Source: CADEDV01 sp964596345 (GTDB taxonomy: Bacteria > Bacteroidota > Bacteroidia > Chitinophagales > Chitinophagaceae). From it: a stretch of DNA of 64,000 nucleotides. The notes under the pieces were generated by a model, which saw only the letters and a program-made list of their open reading frames with translations, was not told where the DNA came from and did not search any database. Made by a program: the position numbers and the translations under genes. Where the stretch lies: positions 248,001 to 312,000 of the forward strand of contig CAZQSZ010000008.1 of assembly GCA_964596345.1 (NCBI GenBank), given 5' to 3'. Of this stretch, positions 17,206 to 25,463 are shown piece after piece. The stretch's first letter is position 1, and the number at the start of each line of letters is the position of its first letter.

Positions 17206-18084
17206 TTATTGACTCTTTTTTGTTTTCTCCATCGGCAGATTTTCATCCCTGCTCCACTCCTGCATGCTGCCATCATATACTTTCATCTTATAACCCAGGC
17301 TACGTCCCACCAGGTAGTCCACACAGGCCGTTTGCCCGATAAAACAATAGACTACCACCTCCTTATTTTTATCCGGCAACACGGTGGTGAAATTCTTTTC
17401 CACTATAGAAACTGGCTTGATGCTGTTGGTAGAATCTACCATATCCGGGTAAGGAACATTTTTTGCGCCTGTGATGTGGCCATCTCTCGGGTTGCCGGTC
17501 GGGTCGCCGTCATACCAGCGTTTTGCCCTTGCATCCACCACTTCAGATGATTTTGTATTCAGTGCATTTAGCACATAGTCTTTATCCACCAGCTTACCCG
17601 TTGTAGTAGCAATATAATTTCCCTTCTTAAATTCCGAAGGCTTGCCTGTAACGGGATAGCCAGCCTTTTTCCATGCTTCGATACCACCAGTCAAAAAGGA
17701 TACTTTTCCTTCCAGGCCAAAATGCTCCAGCGTCATAAACATGCGGGTAGCAATTGTTACATCACTTCCGCGATGGCAAATAACAATTTTTGAATTTTTA
17801 TTGATGCCCAGATCCTGCAAAACTTTTGTAGCCGTTTTTTCATCCGGTGCATACATACTGCCTTCTGGTTTATCAAATGCCAGCCAGTCGGGCCAAAGAA
17901 AACGGGAGCCTTCAATATGTTCTTTATCAAAATCGGCTTTGATGACAAACCCTGTATAAAGTATAACCAGGTCGGGGTCTTTAAGGTTTTCGTTCACCCA
18001 TTGCGGAGAAACAATGACCGGCTGTTGCGCTTTTGAACCTAAAAAAGCAAGAACCAAAAGAAGAGACCAGAACGGCTTTTTCAT
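17206..18084 (-). CDS. exported sulfurtransferase with two rhodanese domains
   Basis: A 292-residue protein with a signal peptide ending at AKA or AQA near residue 20. Two rhodanese domains follow. The first carries KIVICHRGSDVTIATRMFMTLEHFG, with a Cys at the usual site, and the second carries EVVVYCFIGQTACVDYLVG with the catalytic Cys of thiosulfate / 3-mercaptopyruvate sulfurtransferases. The CFIGQTA loop replaces the CRKGVTA of classical enzymes, so substrate preference may differ. It would act in the periplasm or be anchored there. It is the last gene of the long minus-strand array, 97 bp after the MDR gene. Confidence 0.9.
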   Translation of the reverse strand: MKKPFWSLLLVLAFLGSKAQQPVIVSPQWVNENLKDPDLVILYTGFVIKADFDKEHIEGSRFLWPDWLAFDKPEGSMYAPDEKTATKVLQDLGINKNSKIVICHRGSDVTIATRMFMTLEHFGLEGKVSFLTGGIEAWKKAGYPVTGKPSEFKKGNYIATTTGKLVDKDYVLNALNTKSSEVVDARAKRWYDGDPTGNPRDGHITGAKNVPYPDMVDSTNSIKPVSIVEKNFTTVLPDKNKEVVVYCFIGQTACVDYLVGRSLGYKMKVYDGSMQEWSRDENLPMEKTKKSQ

Positions 18085-18181
18085 GACTACCTTTTTAGCC
18101 TCGAAAAGATACAGCTAAGCATTACCAGGATATAAACTATTATGACAAGCGGTGCAGATATATTGATGAAATGCGGCGGGA

Positions 18182-19159
18182 CTATCTTACTATACTGATA
18201 ATTATTTTGCCTTTAAATTTCCCTTCTCCAAAATACCGGAAAGCAGCAGCCGTTTCATTTAAAGGGAATATCTTATCAATTATGGGAAAGATCTTGCCCT
18301 CTTCAAACAACCGGTTTAACTCATTCAATCCTTCCCTGTTCACCCTATAGCCCATTATACCTAATTTCTTCTTACGGAATGCCGAAAGCAGGGGTTGCAC
18401 CAGCATCATCTGGAATAATAAACCGCTCATAGACCCGCCAATCATCGCAAATACACCACCGGGTTTTAAAGCCTGTTTATAATCAGCGGTCCGCTTGTGT
18501 GCAATGACATCCAGGATATAGTCATAGCACTTTCCTGCTTGAGTATAGTCTGTTTCCTCGTAGTCTATTAATTCGTCTGCTCCCAAAGACCGAAGAAGCT
18601 CAAATTTTTCTTTCCTATCTACACAGGTTACATGAGCCCCGATTGATTTTGCATATTGTAATGCTATGGGACCTACACCACCACCAGCCCCATTGATCAA
18701 CAAATGCTGATCTTGCCGTAAAGGTTTTTTGTAACGAAGTCCCTGTAATGCCAGTAATCCCGCCTGCGGTAAAGCAGCGGCTTGTTCAAAACTCATCCGG
18801 GCTGATTTCTTAGCCAGCAATTTTTCAGGCACCGCTGCATATTCTGCATAGCCTCCAAAACCTCCACCTGCAATATCACCAAATACTTCATCTCCGGGTT
18901 TAAAGTCTCTTACCTTGCTCCCCACAGCTTCAACTATTCCGGCAACATCGGCACCCAGAATTTTGTTCGTTGGTTTAAGTAATCCGCCAATCAGCCGAAC
19001 CAGGAATGGTTTTCCCTTCAGCATATCCCAATCCCATGAGTTGATGGAAGAGGCGTAAGTTTTCAGCAGCACTTCATTGTCTTTTATCGATGGCCTGTCA
19101 ACTTCGCGGAGCAGAAGATCATCCGGAGTTCCGTATGCTGTATAAACAATTGCTTTCAC
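18182..19159 (-). CDS. NAD(P)-dependent alcohol dehydrogenase / quinone oxidoreductase (MDR, zinc-free)
   Basis: A 325-residue medium-chain dehydrogenase/reductase. The N-terminal GroES-like domain has KAIVYTAYGTPDDLLLREV; GADVAGIVEAVGSKVRDFKPGDEVFG precedes the Rossmann fold with INGAGGGVGPIALQYAKSIGA. The catalytic zinc ligands of classical alcohol dehydrogenases are not visible, which points to the quinone-reductase/enoyl-reductase branch using NADPH. The start is GTG at 19159, as no in-frame ATG lies nearby. It belongs to the minus-strand array of small-molecule proteins, 48 bp after the beta-propeller gene. Confidence 0.88.
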   Translation of the reverse strand: MKAIVYTAYGTPDDLLLREVDRPSIKDNEVLLKTYASSINSWDWDMLKGKPFLVRLIGGLLKPTNKILGADVAGIVEAVGSKVRDFKPGDEVFGDIAGGGFGGYAEYAAVPEKLLAKKSARMSFEQAAALPQAGLLALQGLRYKKPLRQDQHLLINGAGGGVGPIALQYAKSIGAHVTCVDRKEKFELLRSLGADELIDYEETDYTQAGKCYDYILDVIAHKRTADYKQALKPGGVFAMIGGSMSGLLFQMMLVQPLLSAFRKKKLGIMGYRVNREGLNELNRLFEEGKIFPIIDKIFPLNETAAAFRYFGEGKFKGKIIISIVR

Positions 19160-19207
19160 GCAGGTAAGATAAGGAGATTAACCTTATGAATATGCCACAG
19201 GTTAGAC

Positions 19208-20185
19208 TCAGTTATTTGTCTCTACGATTACCGGCGCCTGTTCATATTTAGCATCGCTTGTAAGCTGAATGGTTCTTTTTGTTTTATAATTCATCAGGTA
19301 AATATCATACCCTTTTTCTTCTTTGTTTGTCTTGTCCATGGCCAGCCATTTACCATCACTGCTCCAGCTATGCCAGCCGCTGCCCATATCACCGGATGTG
19401 ATCTGCCATTGTTTTTTCCCATCAGGAGTAACAGCATACACCTGGTGCTGACCTTTCTGTCTCGACAAATAACTGATAAATTTGTATTTACTGTTCCACT
19501 GCGGGGGCCCCGCATGGTATTCAAACCATTGGGTAGTGGTATCCTCTTTAGGGAAATGAGTAAGTTGTGTTTTTAATTTCCCAAATGGATCAGGGCCATA
19601 TCGTTGTTCATCAAAGCTGAATTTCCATAATTCGTCGGGCACTGTTTTCCGGAGTGTCTTATCGGGCCTGTATGCCATCACTATTTCTTTCAATTCCGGG
19701 ATAAATAACGGGTCTCGTTTATTTGAAACGGTATCATCTGTTATTTGTTTGTAGGTACCATCCTTAATATTCACCTGGAACAATTGATTTCTTACAGTCC
19801 TCCCGATCCTTCCCATCACTAACAGGTAATTCCCGGCAGCAATATCATAGCGGCTCATCCAACTGTCTTCTACCTGCAGGGCTGATAATTTTCTTTTATT
19901 GTTCCCGTTCGCATCCATTTCATAAAGAAAATAGCAACGGTGGCAGGTATCTTTATCGCTTGTGTAATATACTTTGTCCTTATAAGCAGCATAAACCCAT
20001 TCTACCCCGGGTGTATTGGTTATATTTTTCTTACCGCTGCCATCCATGTTCATGCTGTAGATGTCATAATTATCCTTCTCCCGGTCTTCCAGTACATTAT
20101 ACACTATCTTATACTTTTTTTGGGCTATACAATATTGCTGAGCAGCAAACAGGCAGCACAAGAGTGCGACGCAACGAAGTATCAT
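19208..20185 (-). CDS. secreted TolB-like beta-propeller protein (PD40 repeats)
   Basis: A 325-residue protein with a signal peptide (MILRCVALLCCLFAAQQYCIA). The mature part shows repeated propeller blades of the WD40-like PD40 type: DNYDIYSMNMDGSGKKNITN, KDTCHRCYFLYEMDANGNNKRKLS, KWLAMDKTNKEEKGYDIYLMN. The blades resemble TolB and prolyl-oligopeptidase N-terminal propellers, but no Pal-binding or peptidase domain follows. The start at 20185 is chosen because it begins the signal peptide; a longer reading from 20248 would overlap the upstream DUF1801 gene and bury the signal. Function unknown; a binding or scaffold role is likely. Confidence 0.8.
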   Translation of the reverse strand: MILRCVALLCCLFAAQQYCIAQKKYKIVYNVLEDREKDNYDIYSMNMDGSGKKNITNTPGVEWVYAAYKDKVYYTSDKDTCHRCYFLYEMDANGNNKRKLSALQVEDSWMSRYDIAAGNYLLVMGRIGRTVRNQLFQVNIKDGTYKQITDDTVSNKRDPLFIPELKEIVMAYRPDKTLRKTVPDELWKFSFDEQRYGPDPFGKLKTQLTHFPKEDTTTQWFEYHAGPPQWNSKYKFISYLSRQKGQHQVYAVTPDGKKQWQITSGDMGSGWHSWSSDGKWLAMDKTNKEEKGYDIYLMNYKTKRTIQLTSDAKYEQAPVIVETNN

Positions 20186-20210
20186 AGTAGCAATACAGTT
20201 GGTGACATAA

Positions 20211-20681
20211 TCATTTTTTCTTCCGGCTGTCCTTAAGATTGGTTTCATACATCTTAACCCAATCTTCCACAGTTATCCTGGATGCCAGTTCCCCGATTAG
20301 CTCAAAGGGGATGTCCTCTGGTTTTTTATACCGGATACAACTCTTGCCCATATCTAATTTTTTAGGGCTGGCTTTTGCATGAGCATCCTGGAACCATTTG
20401 AGCAATTTCGGGTCAGCATAAATACCCATATGGTAGAGATTAATGGAATTTTTCTGTGATGCCAGCCCCATAAATGGCAATGGATCTTTGGGGTTGCAAT
20501 GATAACCCGCGGGATAAATGCTATGCGGAACACTCCAGCCCATCATACCATACCCCATTCCTTCTTTAAAACCCTTGGGCAAATTTTTTTTAATTACTGA
20601 ACGGAGTTTTGCTATGGCCTTCTGCCTGTCCTCCGGTAATTCGGCCAGGTAAGTATCTACGGTGGCTGCTTTAGATTGCAT
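20211..20681 (-). CDS. DUF1801 (YdhG/YjhX-like) domain protein
   Basis: A 156-residue cytoplasmic protein. VDTYLAELPEDRQKAIAKLRSVIKK followed by GFKEGMGYGMMGWSV and PLPFMGLASQKNSINLYHMG is the DUF1801 pattern, a small alpha/beta fold of unknown biochemical function related to YdhG. KLDMGKSCIRYKKPEDIPFELIGELA closes the domain. It lies 9 bp after the DinB-family gene in the minus-strand array, and DUF1801 genes often travel with DinB and SRPBCC genes in Bacteroidota. Confidence 0.85.
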   Translation of the reverse strand: MQSKAATVDTYLAELPEDRQKAIAKLRSVIKKNLPKGFKEGMGYGMMGWSVPHSIYPAGYHCNPKDPLPFMGLASQKNSINLYHMGIYADPKLLKWFQDAHAKASPKKLDMGKSCIRYKKPEDIPFELIGELASRITVEDWVKMYETNLKDSRKKK

Positions 20682-20690
20682 ACAAGAATT

Positions 20691-21215
20691 TTAGAAACTT
20701 AAAATACGAAAAAACTCTTTCCATGGCCCAATCTCGTCTTTGTATTGTTTCGCCATTACCCGGGTAACCTGGGCAATATGTGTAAGATCATGCACTACCC
20801 AGGTCGATAACAGGTTTCGCAACGTAACCTCACCCAAAACCGGGTGCATACCCTTTTTATCCAGGTCTTCTTCTTTCAGTTCCAGGGATTTCAGCCAATG
20901 CAGGTTTTCCTTTCGTAAGCGTTCAAATTCATTCAATAATTGAAGCAGACTTTTGCCTTTGCTTTGTTCAACCTGGGCAAAACGGTCATAAGGAATAAAT
21001 GGTATGCTGTTGCCATGTTCCAGAATATGCCGGGTGCGGACAGGCCAGTCGGTCTTCTCACCATGAATTAAATGTCCTACTACATCATAGGCTGAAAATG
21101 TTTCAGGCCCCTCATTATTCAGGACCCAGTCATCGTTCAATTCACTGAGCATTGATCTCAGAACAACCGGGGTTTTTTCCAATACCTGGTATGAATGGAT
21201 GAAACTGAATTTCAT
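20691..21215 (-). CDS. DinB-family putative metal-dependent protein
   Basis: A 174-residue four-helix protein. The DinB metal-site histidines are visible: VVGHLIHGE near residue 47 and WVVHDLTHIAQVTRVM near residue 135, giving the usual three-His site. DinB-fold proteins include thiol transferases (bacillithiol and mycothiol S-transferases) and uncharacterised members; the substrate here is unknown. Part of the minus-strand array, 49 bp after an SRPBCC gene. Confidence 0.88.
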   Translation of the reverse strand: MKFSFIHSYQVLEKTPVVLRSMLSELNDDWVLNNEGPETFSAYDVVGHLIHGEKTDWPVRTRHILEHGNSIPFIPYDRFAQVEQSKGKSLLQLLNEFERLRKENLHWLKSLELKEEDLDKKGMHPVLGEVTLRNLLSTWVVHDLTHIAQVTRVMAKQYKDEIGPWKEFFRILSF

Positions 21216-21264
21216 TTTTCTTTATCCGGGTTTTGCGGTCAATTTCCATGGTACGGCATACTTT

Positions 21265-21765
21265 TCAGAGATTTAGCAGTTTGCCAATACCATCTTTTTT
21301 ATTCCGTAAATCAATATCATACTGGTATACCGCTTTTAAATTGCTGAGATAATAAGTCCAGCCTGTTTTGCAGCCCACATGCCAGGTAAGCTTCCCGTTC
21401 TCATCTGCAGGAATAGCATCCTGCACTATTTCCACGATTGTTTCCCCCTGTTCTTTGTAAATCTTCACAGTACAGTTACCTGCTTTTCCAAAGCTGAAAC
21501 GAAAAAAATCCCTTCCATTACAATCCAATATGGTTCCATACTCTGCTGTATCATCCGGCCAGCCATGCCATAGCCATTTATATGTATCTCCTTTTTGAAC
21601 AGGTTCATTGTCAGCCCGGAGTTTTTCTCCTGGAGTTTTGTATTCACTGAGACGCAAAAACCAGCTCTCGATCCCGGCACGGGTAGCCCATGCGGTATAC
21701 AACTTTTCACCGGGTGCATTTACATCAATACGAACCGTAAACTTGCTCCAGTTGAGTGTATCCAT
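21265..21765 (-). CDS. SRPBCC-family (AHSA1/START-like) protein
   Basis: A 166-residue protein. FTVRIDVNAPGEKLYTAWATRAGIESWFL at the start and FRFSFGKAGNCTVKIYKEQGETIVEIVQ plus WTYYLSNLKAVYQY later are the helix-grip START/AHSA1-like pattern, which encloses a hydrophobic ligand cavity. The ligand is unknown. Second of two adjacent SRPBCC genes in the array, 19 bp after the first; the pair differ because this one lacks a membrane anchor. Confidence 0.85.
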   Translation of the reverse strand: MDTLNWSKFTVRIDVNAPGEKLYTAWATRAGIESWFLRLSEYKTPGEKLRADNEPVQKGDTYKWLWHGWPDDTAEYGTILDCNGRDFFRFSFGKAGNCTVKIYKEQGETIVEIVQDAIPADENGKLTWHVGCKTGWTYYLSNLKAVYQYDIDLRNKKDGIGKLLNL

Positions 21766-21784
21766 ATCCTGCTTTTTAAAAACC

Positions 21785-22309
21785 CTATTTTTCTAAAACA
21801 GCTTTCAGGTTAGTCAACCCGGTGCTGAAATCTCTCCCTACCATCTCACTCATATTCATAAATAATTTTACAATATTCATCGGGTAGTTCATTTTACTTT
21901 CAAACCCCCAGGTTACTTTGGTGCTGTTGGCATCAATTGCAACCGTAGTCATTTTTGCCTTGGCGAATGATTTAAACGGCTTGATGAACCGCAGGTCAGT
22001 ATACAAAGCTTTTCCTTCCTCAATTGCTGTAATTTCCTGTTCCCCTTCCCCTACTTTTTTATTCCCTGACCAGTGATTCACAAACCCGACTGTACCATCC
22101 GTACCCCGGTGTTCGCTTTTCATATGGGGATCCAGGCTGGCCCACTTACTGTAATTATCCTGGTTTTTTATATACTTAATGTAGTTAAATACTTCACCCG
22201 CAGGCCTGTTGATAATAATTTCCTTTGTAGCGCTGATATCCTTACTAATTACAAGTCCTGCAAGCAGGAGCAGGGCAATAATGCCGAGGATGATATATAA
22301 TACGATCAT
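21785..22309 (-). CDS. membrane-anchored SRPBCC / polyketide-cyclase-like protein
   Basis: A 174-residue protein with an N-terminal membrane span (IVLYIILGIIALLLLAGLVI) and a START-like domain: IIINRPAGEVFNYIKYIKNQDNYSKWASLDP, then VTWGFESKMNYPMNIVKLFMN. The fold binds hydrophobic small molecules; many Bacteroidota genomes have this anchored version, of unknown ligand. Member of the array, 16 bp after the VOC gene. Confidence 0.85.
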   Translation of the reverse strand: MIVLYIILGIIALLLLAGLVISKDISATKEIIINRPAGEVFNYIKYIKNQDNYSKWASLDPHMKSEHRGTDGTVGFVNHWSGNKKVGEGEQEITAIEEGKALYTDLRFIKPFKSFAKAKMTTVAIDANSTKVTWGFESKMNYPMNIVKLFMNMSEMVGRDFSTGLTNLKAVLEK

Positions 22310-22325
22310 TTGCTGGTTTGCTTTA

Positions 22326-22721
22326 TTACTGTAAATATTTTTCAGGGACCGAGTGAAGGGCTATACGGTTACCTTCTGTATCAATAAATACCGCCATATA
22401 GCCGTATTCAGGGCTTATTTCTGTTTTAGGAACAATAACTTTTCCACCTGCCGCTTCTACCCTATCCAGGAAAACCTGGACATTGGGATTACCGTTCAGG
22501 TAAATCAGCGGGCCATCAGTGGCAGATGGTTTATGAAACCCACCGCTTTCGATAATCGTTCCTCCTATCCCTTTCATGGGGTCGTCAATCGGGAACATCC
22601 TCATTTTTGTTTGCTGAAAATCTATGGGCTGCATTTCAATCTGAAAAACTGCTTCATAAAATTTTTGTGCCCTGTCAATGTCAGTGGCTGGTATTTCAAA
22701 CCAGCTGATTGCGTTATCCAT
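22326..22721 (-). CDS. VOC-superfamily (glyoxalase-like) protein
   Basis: A 131-residue single VOC module. AISWFEIPATDIDRAQKFYEAVF is the first beta-alpha unit and YGYMAVFIDTEGNRIALHSVP the closing strand with the conserved Asp-Thr-Glu-Gly-Asn turn. VOC enzymes include glyoxalases, dioxygenases and resistance proteins; the missing first-strand His argues against glyoxalase I activity. Ligand unknown. It lies 23 bp downstream of the SnoaL-like lipoprotein gene. Confidence 0.87.
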   Translation of the reverse strand: MDNAISWFEIPATDIDRAQKFYEAVFQIEMQPIDFQQTKMRMFPIDDPMKGIGGTIIESGGFHKPSATDGPLIYLNGNPNVQVFLDRVEAAGGKVIVPKTEISPEYGYMAVFIDTEGNRIALHSVPEKYLQ

Positions 22722-22744
22722 ATTGATTGTTTTGGTTTGTCAAT

Positions 22745-23221
22745 CTATTGTCCCCCAGGTGGCATATCAGTATTCCATATCTCACGGAACAGTTTCCATT
22801 TATCCTCTTCCTTCTTCCACAGGGCAATGAATTTCCCTTTATCTACACTTCCCCCTTTCCCATCCGGAAAGTTGTAGGTCCCTTCTTCCACCACAAGTTC
22901 TGCATTACCATAAATATTTCCTGCAGGCAATTCAATCTTCGCTTCCTTGTTATTGCCGTTATTATAAAAGAAGGCCCGGATGGAATCCCGGCTGATAACA
23001 GCTGGCATTCCGGGAGAATATACTTGTGCATCAAAACAATACCTTTCGGCATAAAAGGCAGAGTCATTGCTCATAAATCGTTCACTGTAGCTTTCATTCA
23101 TTTTGATAATATGAGCTTTTACCGAATCGATGCTGAAATTTTTATCTTCTGTCTGTACGGGTTGCTTTGACTGGCAGCTGAAAAGCATGACGAGGGCAGT
23201 CATGAAAAGGATATTTCTCAT
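22745..23221 (-). CDS. SnoaL/DUF4440-like lipoprotein
   Basis: A 158-residue protein with a lipoprotein signal (MRNILFMTALVMLFSCQ, lipid Cys about residue 16). The mature part has an NTF2-like cone fold: VKAHIIKMNESYSERFMSNDSAFYAERY, then the strands GNIYGNAELVVEEGTYNF and KFIALWKKEEDKWKLFREIWN. NTF2-like proteins bind small ligands or act as enzymes; no catalytic residues can be assigned. Within the array. Confidence 0.78.
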   Translation of the reverse strand: MRNILFMTALVMLFSCQSKQPVQTEDKNFSIDSVKAHIIKMNESYSERFMSNDSAFYAERYCFDAQVYSPGMPAVISRDSIRAFFYNNGNNKEAKIELPAGNIYGNAELVVEEGTYNFPDGKGGSVDKGKFIALWKKEEDKWKLFREIWNTDMPPGGQ

Positions 23222-23292
23222 AAAATAGTTTTAGGATCTTAAGTTACTACAATAAAAGCTGTATTAATTACCGTTTATCCATTCCGCTGCTG

Positions 23293-23808
23293 TCATTTCT
23301 TCCTCCTGTATTCCAGATCGTATTCAGTGATCCATGTATTTCCGCCATCATTGCTCATCTCTCCTAATTGACGGACTGTGTCTGCTTCAAGTTTTGTGAA
23401 GGTAAGGCGACGCATAAAAAAAAATTTACCGGGTCCGGTCACTTTATCAGCATAGTAAATGATTTTACCGTCGCTTCCTCCCCCTCTCAGGAATTCGGTT
23501 GTATTACCCATATTATCTGTCCATGTTTGCTGCCACTGTTGGGTAGCTGAATTATAAGAATTAAAACTTTTACCCTTATAAAGTAAGCCCTTCTGTGTAT
23601 TAGCACTGGTCCATTCTTCCAGTATTACACAGCTGTCAAGCATTATACTGATCTTGCTCTCACCTGCCTTAGCCCCATTCACTCCAAAAGCTTCCCACTC
23701 ACCGATCCAAAAATCAAACTGCCGAAATTCGGGTTTGCTGCAGGGTTTTTGCGAGAACCCGGAAAAGCTCACAAAATAAAGTAAGATGAAGATGATTAGC
23801 TTATTCAT
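23293..23808 (-). CDS. secreted DUF1579-like beta-barrel protein
   Basis: A 171-residue protein with a signal peptide (MNKLIIFILLYFVSFSGFSQ). FRQFDFWIGEWEAFG is the F-D-F-W-x-G-x-W motif at the head of this lipocalin/DUF1579-like fold, and ILEEWTSANTQKGLLYKGKSFNSYN and WQQTWTDNMGNTTEFLRGG are characteristic strands. The family has no proven activity. It resembles the DUF1579 lipoprotein at 16506 in fold but is anchored differently. Confidence 0.78.
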   Translation of the reverse strand: MNKLIIFILLYFVSFSGFSQKPCSKPEFRQFDFWIGEWEAFGVNGAKAGESKISIMLDSCVILEEWTSANTQKGLLYKGKSFNSYNSATQQWQQTWTDNMGNTTEFLRGGGSDGKIIYYADKVTGPGKFFFMRRLTFTKLEADTVRQLGEMSNDGGNTWITEYDLEYRRKK

Positions 23809-23864
23809 GTTTTTTCTTTCACAGACAGCCGGGCTCTGTAATTAGCTGAAACGTTTATCCCTGA

Positions 23865-24299
23865 TTATCGCCATACACCAATAATAGCACCCATAAGTGT
23901 CAGTGCCACTAATACGTACCCGCCATTAATGAATATATACCTCGCTGATTTGTGTTCAAATAATCCAACAATAGCTATACCGCAAAATGGCCAGATTCCG
24001 GAAAGAAAGCCGGCAATAGCTCCCCAGGTAATATCTGTTTTTTGAGCACAGTTTCCTGTACATTCTGCCGGAGTGTCGGCAAGATACATGGCCAGGTTAG
24101 CTGCCATCAGCAATGACAAAATAAAAGCGATCCCATAGATTTTCGTGGCATTTCCTTTTTTCACATCCTCTACAGTCATCCTGTTCTCACTCATCCAGGC
24201 GTTACCAAACAAAGCAGGTGAATACCATACACCTCCCAATACAAACGCAGAAATGCCGGCCACTAATACTGCTACCCAGTTAATTGAAGACATATCCAT
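23865..24299 (-). CDS. DUF1761 membrane protein
   Basis: A 144-residue protein with four membrane spans. The first holds the family motif GGVWYSPALFGNAWMSE, followed by a TVEDVKKGNATK loop, and the fourth ends IGVWR. DUF1761 proteins are small integral membrane proteins of unknown function. It is the first gene of the eleven-gene minus-strand array and faces the LytS gene across a 92-bp region that contains an 11-bp inverted repeat. A second ATG at 24293 is possible. Confidence 0.87.
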   Translation of the reverse strand: MDMSSINWVAVLVAGISAFVLGGVWYSPALFGNAWMSENRMTVEDVKKGNATKIYGIAFILSLLMAANLAMYLADTPAECTGNCAQKTDITWGAIAGFLSGIWPFCGIAIVGLFEHKSARYIFINGGYVLVALTLMGAIIGVWR

Positions 24300-24310
24300 A
24301 ATTGTATACT

Positions 24311-24344
24311 TTAGTTTAGAAGAGTTGTTGTGATTCTAAACTAA
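24311..24344. promoter_or_regulatory. 11-bp inverted repeat between divergent operons
   Basis: TTAGTTTAGAA (24311-24321) and its exact complement TTCTAAACTAA (24334-24344) are separated by 12 bp. The position between the DUF1761-led array and the LytS/LytTR pair suggests an operator serving both, though a transcript hairpin is possible. Confidence 0.55.
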
Positions 24345-24391
24345 TTTCTAACCTTTACAGCACAAACTAAAGGCGAACCAAGCCGAATAAA

Positions 24392-25462
24392 ATGCCGATC
24401 AAGGCCAGCAGCATAGCGACAAAGCTTTTCAGCCAGCGGGAAAAGATAAATGATCTCGGTATCAGGGTCATCCTGGTTCCGCTTTTTGGTATAACCATCC
24501 CCCTGATCACCCGTATGGTTCCGCATACCCAGTTTAGCAACTGGGAAATTAAATTTTCTTACCTGTACACCATACTGATTGCATTTGTGATTTACGAAGG
24601 TTCAAGGTTCCTGCATTTTACCCTACGTACGTATTTTGACTGGTTTAATAAACCTATCAGGAAGGTTCTTGCCCTTGTCATTACAATCCCTTTTTATTGC
24701 GTGCCGGTAAGTGTATTGATGCTGGTGGGCTGGTATCGTTTGTTCATGAATGGCCGGGTTGATTGGGACATAATTAAACTCACGTCGCTTATTATTCTTG
24801 TTGCTGTATTTTTTCTTGTCAACCTGTATGAAACTGTTTTTCTTATCCGTGACCTGGCAAATGACCGGGTAACACAGGAACAATTAGAAAGAGCAAAGGC
24901 AGAAGCAGAGCTGGAAGCATTGAAAAACCAGATTGACCCGCATTTTATTTTCAATTCACTGAATACACTCAGCCATCTGATTGACGATAAACCGGAAAAA
25001 GCCCGGTTATTTAATGATAACCTTGCCGATGTCTATCGTTATATTCTACAAAACAAAGCACGGGATCTTGTATTGCTCAGGGAAGAACTGAATTTCCTGA
25101 AAAGCTATTTCCTTTTATTAAAAATCCGTTTTGAAAATGCCGTACAAATGGAAATTTCAATACCAGAAGAGATGATGGATCAATGCCTGCTACCCCCTAT
25201 TTCCTTACAGATACTGGCGGAAAACGCTATCAAACACAATGAATTTTCAGAGTCCACCCCGTTATTATTAACGATCGAAATGAATAATGAAGCATTACTA
25301 ATACATAACAAGATCCGGAAAAAAACTTTGCACAGAAGTTCTTCGAAAATCGGGTTACAAAACCTGAAAGAAAGATATAAGCTGATCACCAACCAGGAAA
25401 TCAGTATTTCAGAAGAAGGAGATAAATTTGAAATTATACTGCCTGTATTAAAAATAAGCTGA
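24392..25462 (+). CDS. LytS-type sensor histidine kinase
   Basis: A 356-residue membrane kinase. Four hydrophobic segments between residues 15 and 150 form the sensor; a coiled linker (QEQLERAKAEAELEALKNQ) leads to the His_kinase domain with NQIDPHFIFNSLNTLSHL, the phosphorylated His at about residue 184. LAENAIKHNEF is the N box and KIGLQNLKERY the G-box region of the ATPase. The signal is unknown. Its response regulator follows 1 bp downstream and it diverges from the array at 17206-24299, which it probably controls. Confidence 0.93.
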   Translation: MPIKASSIATKLFSQREKINDLGIRVILVPLFGITIPLITRMVPHTQFSNWEIKFSYLYTILIAFVIYEGSRFLHFTLRTYFDWFNKPIRKVLALVITIPFYCVPVSVLMLVGWYRLFMNGRVDWDIIKLTSLIILVAVFFLVNLYETVFLIRDLANDRVTQEQLERAKAEAELEALKNQIDPHFIFNSLNTLSHLIDDKPEKARLFNDNLADVYRYILQNKARDLVLLREELNFLKSYFLLLKIRFENAVQMEISIPEEMMDQCLLPPISLQILAENAIKHNEFSESTPLLLTIEMNNEALLIHNKIRKKTLHRSSSKIGLQNLKERYKLITNQEISISEEGDKFEIILPVLKIS

Positions 25463-25463
25463 T

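Noticed and set aside
20186..20248. Longer start for the beta-propeller protein
   Set aside because: It would overlap the upstream DUF1801 gene and put 21 residues before an evident signal peptide.
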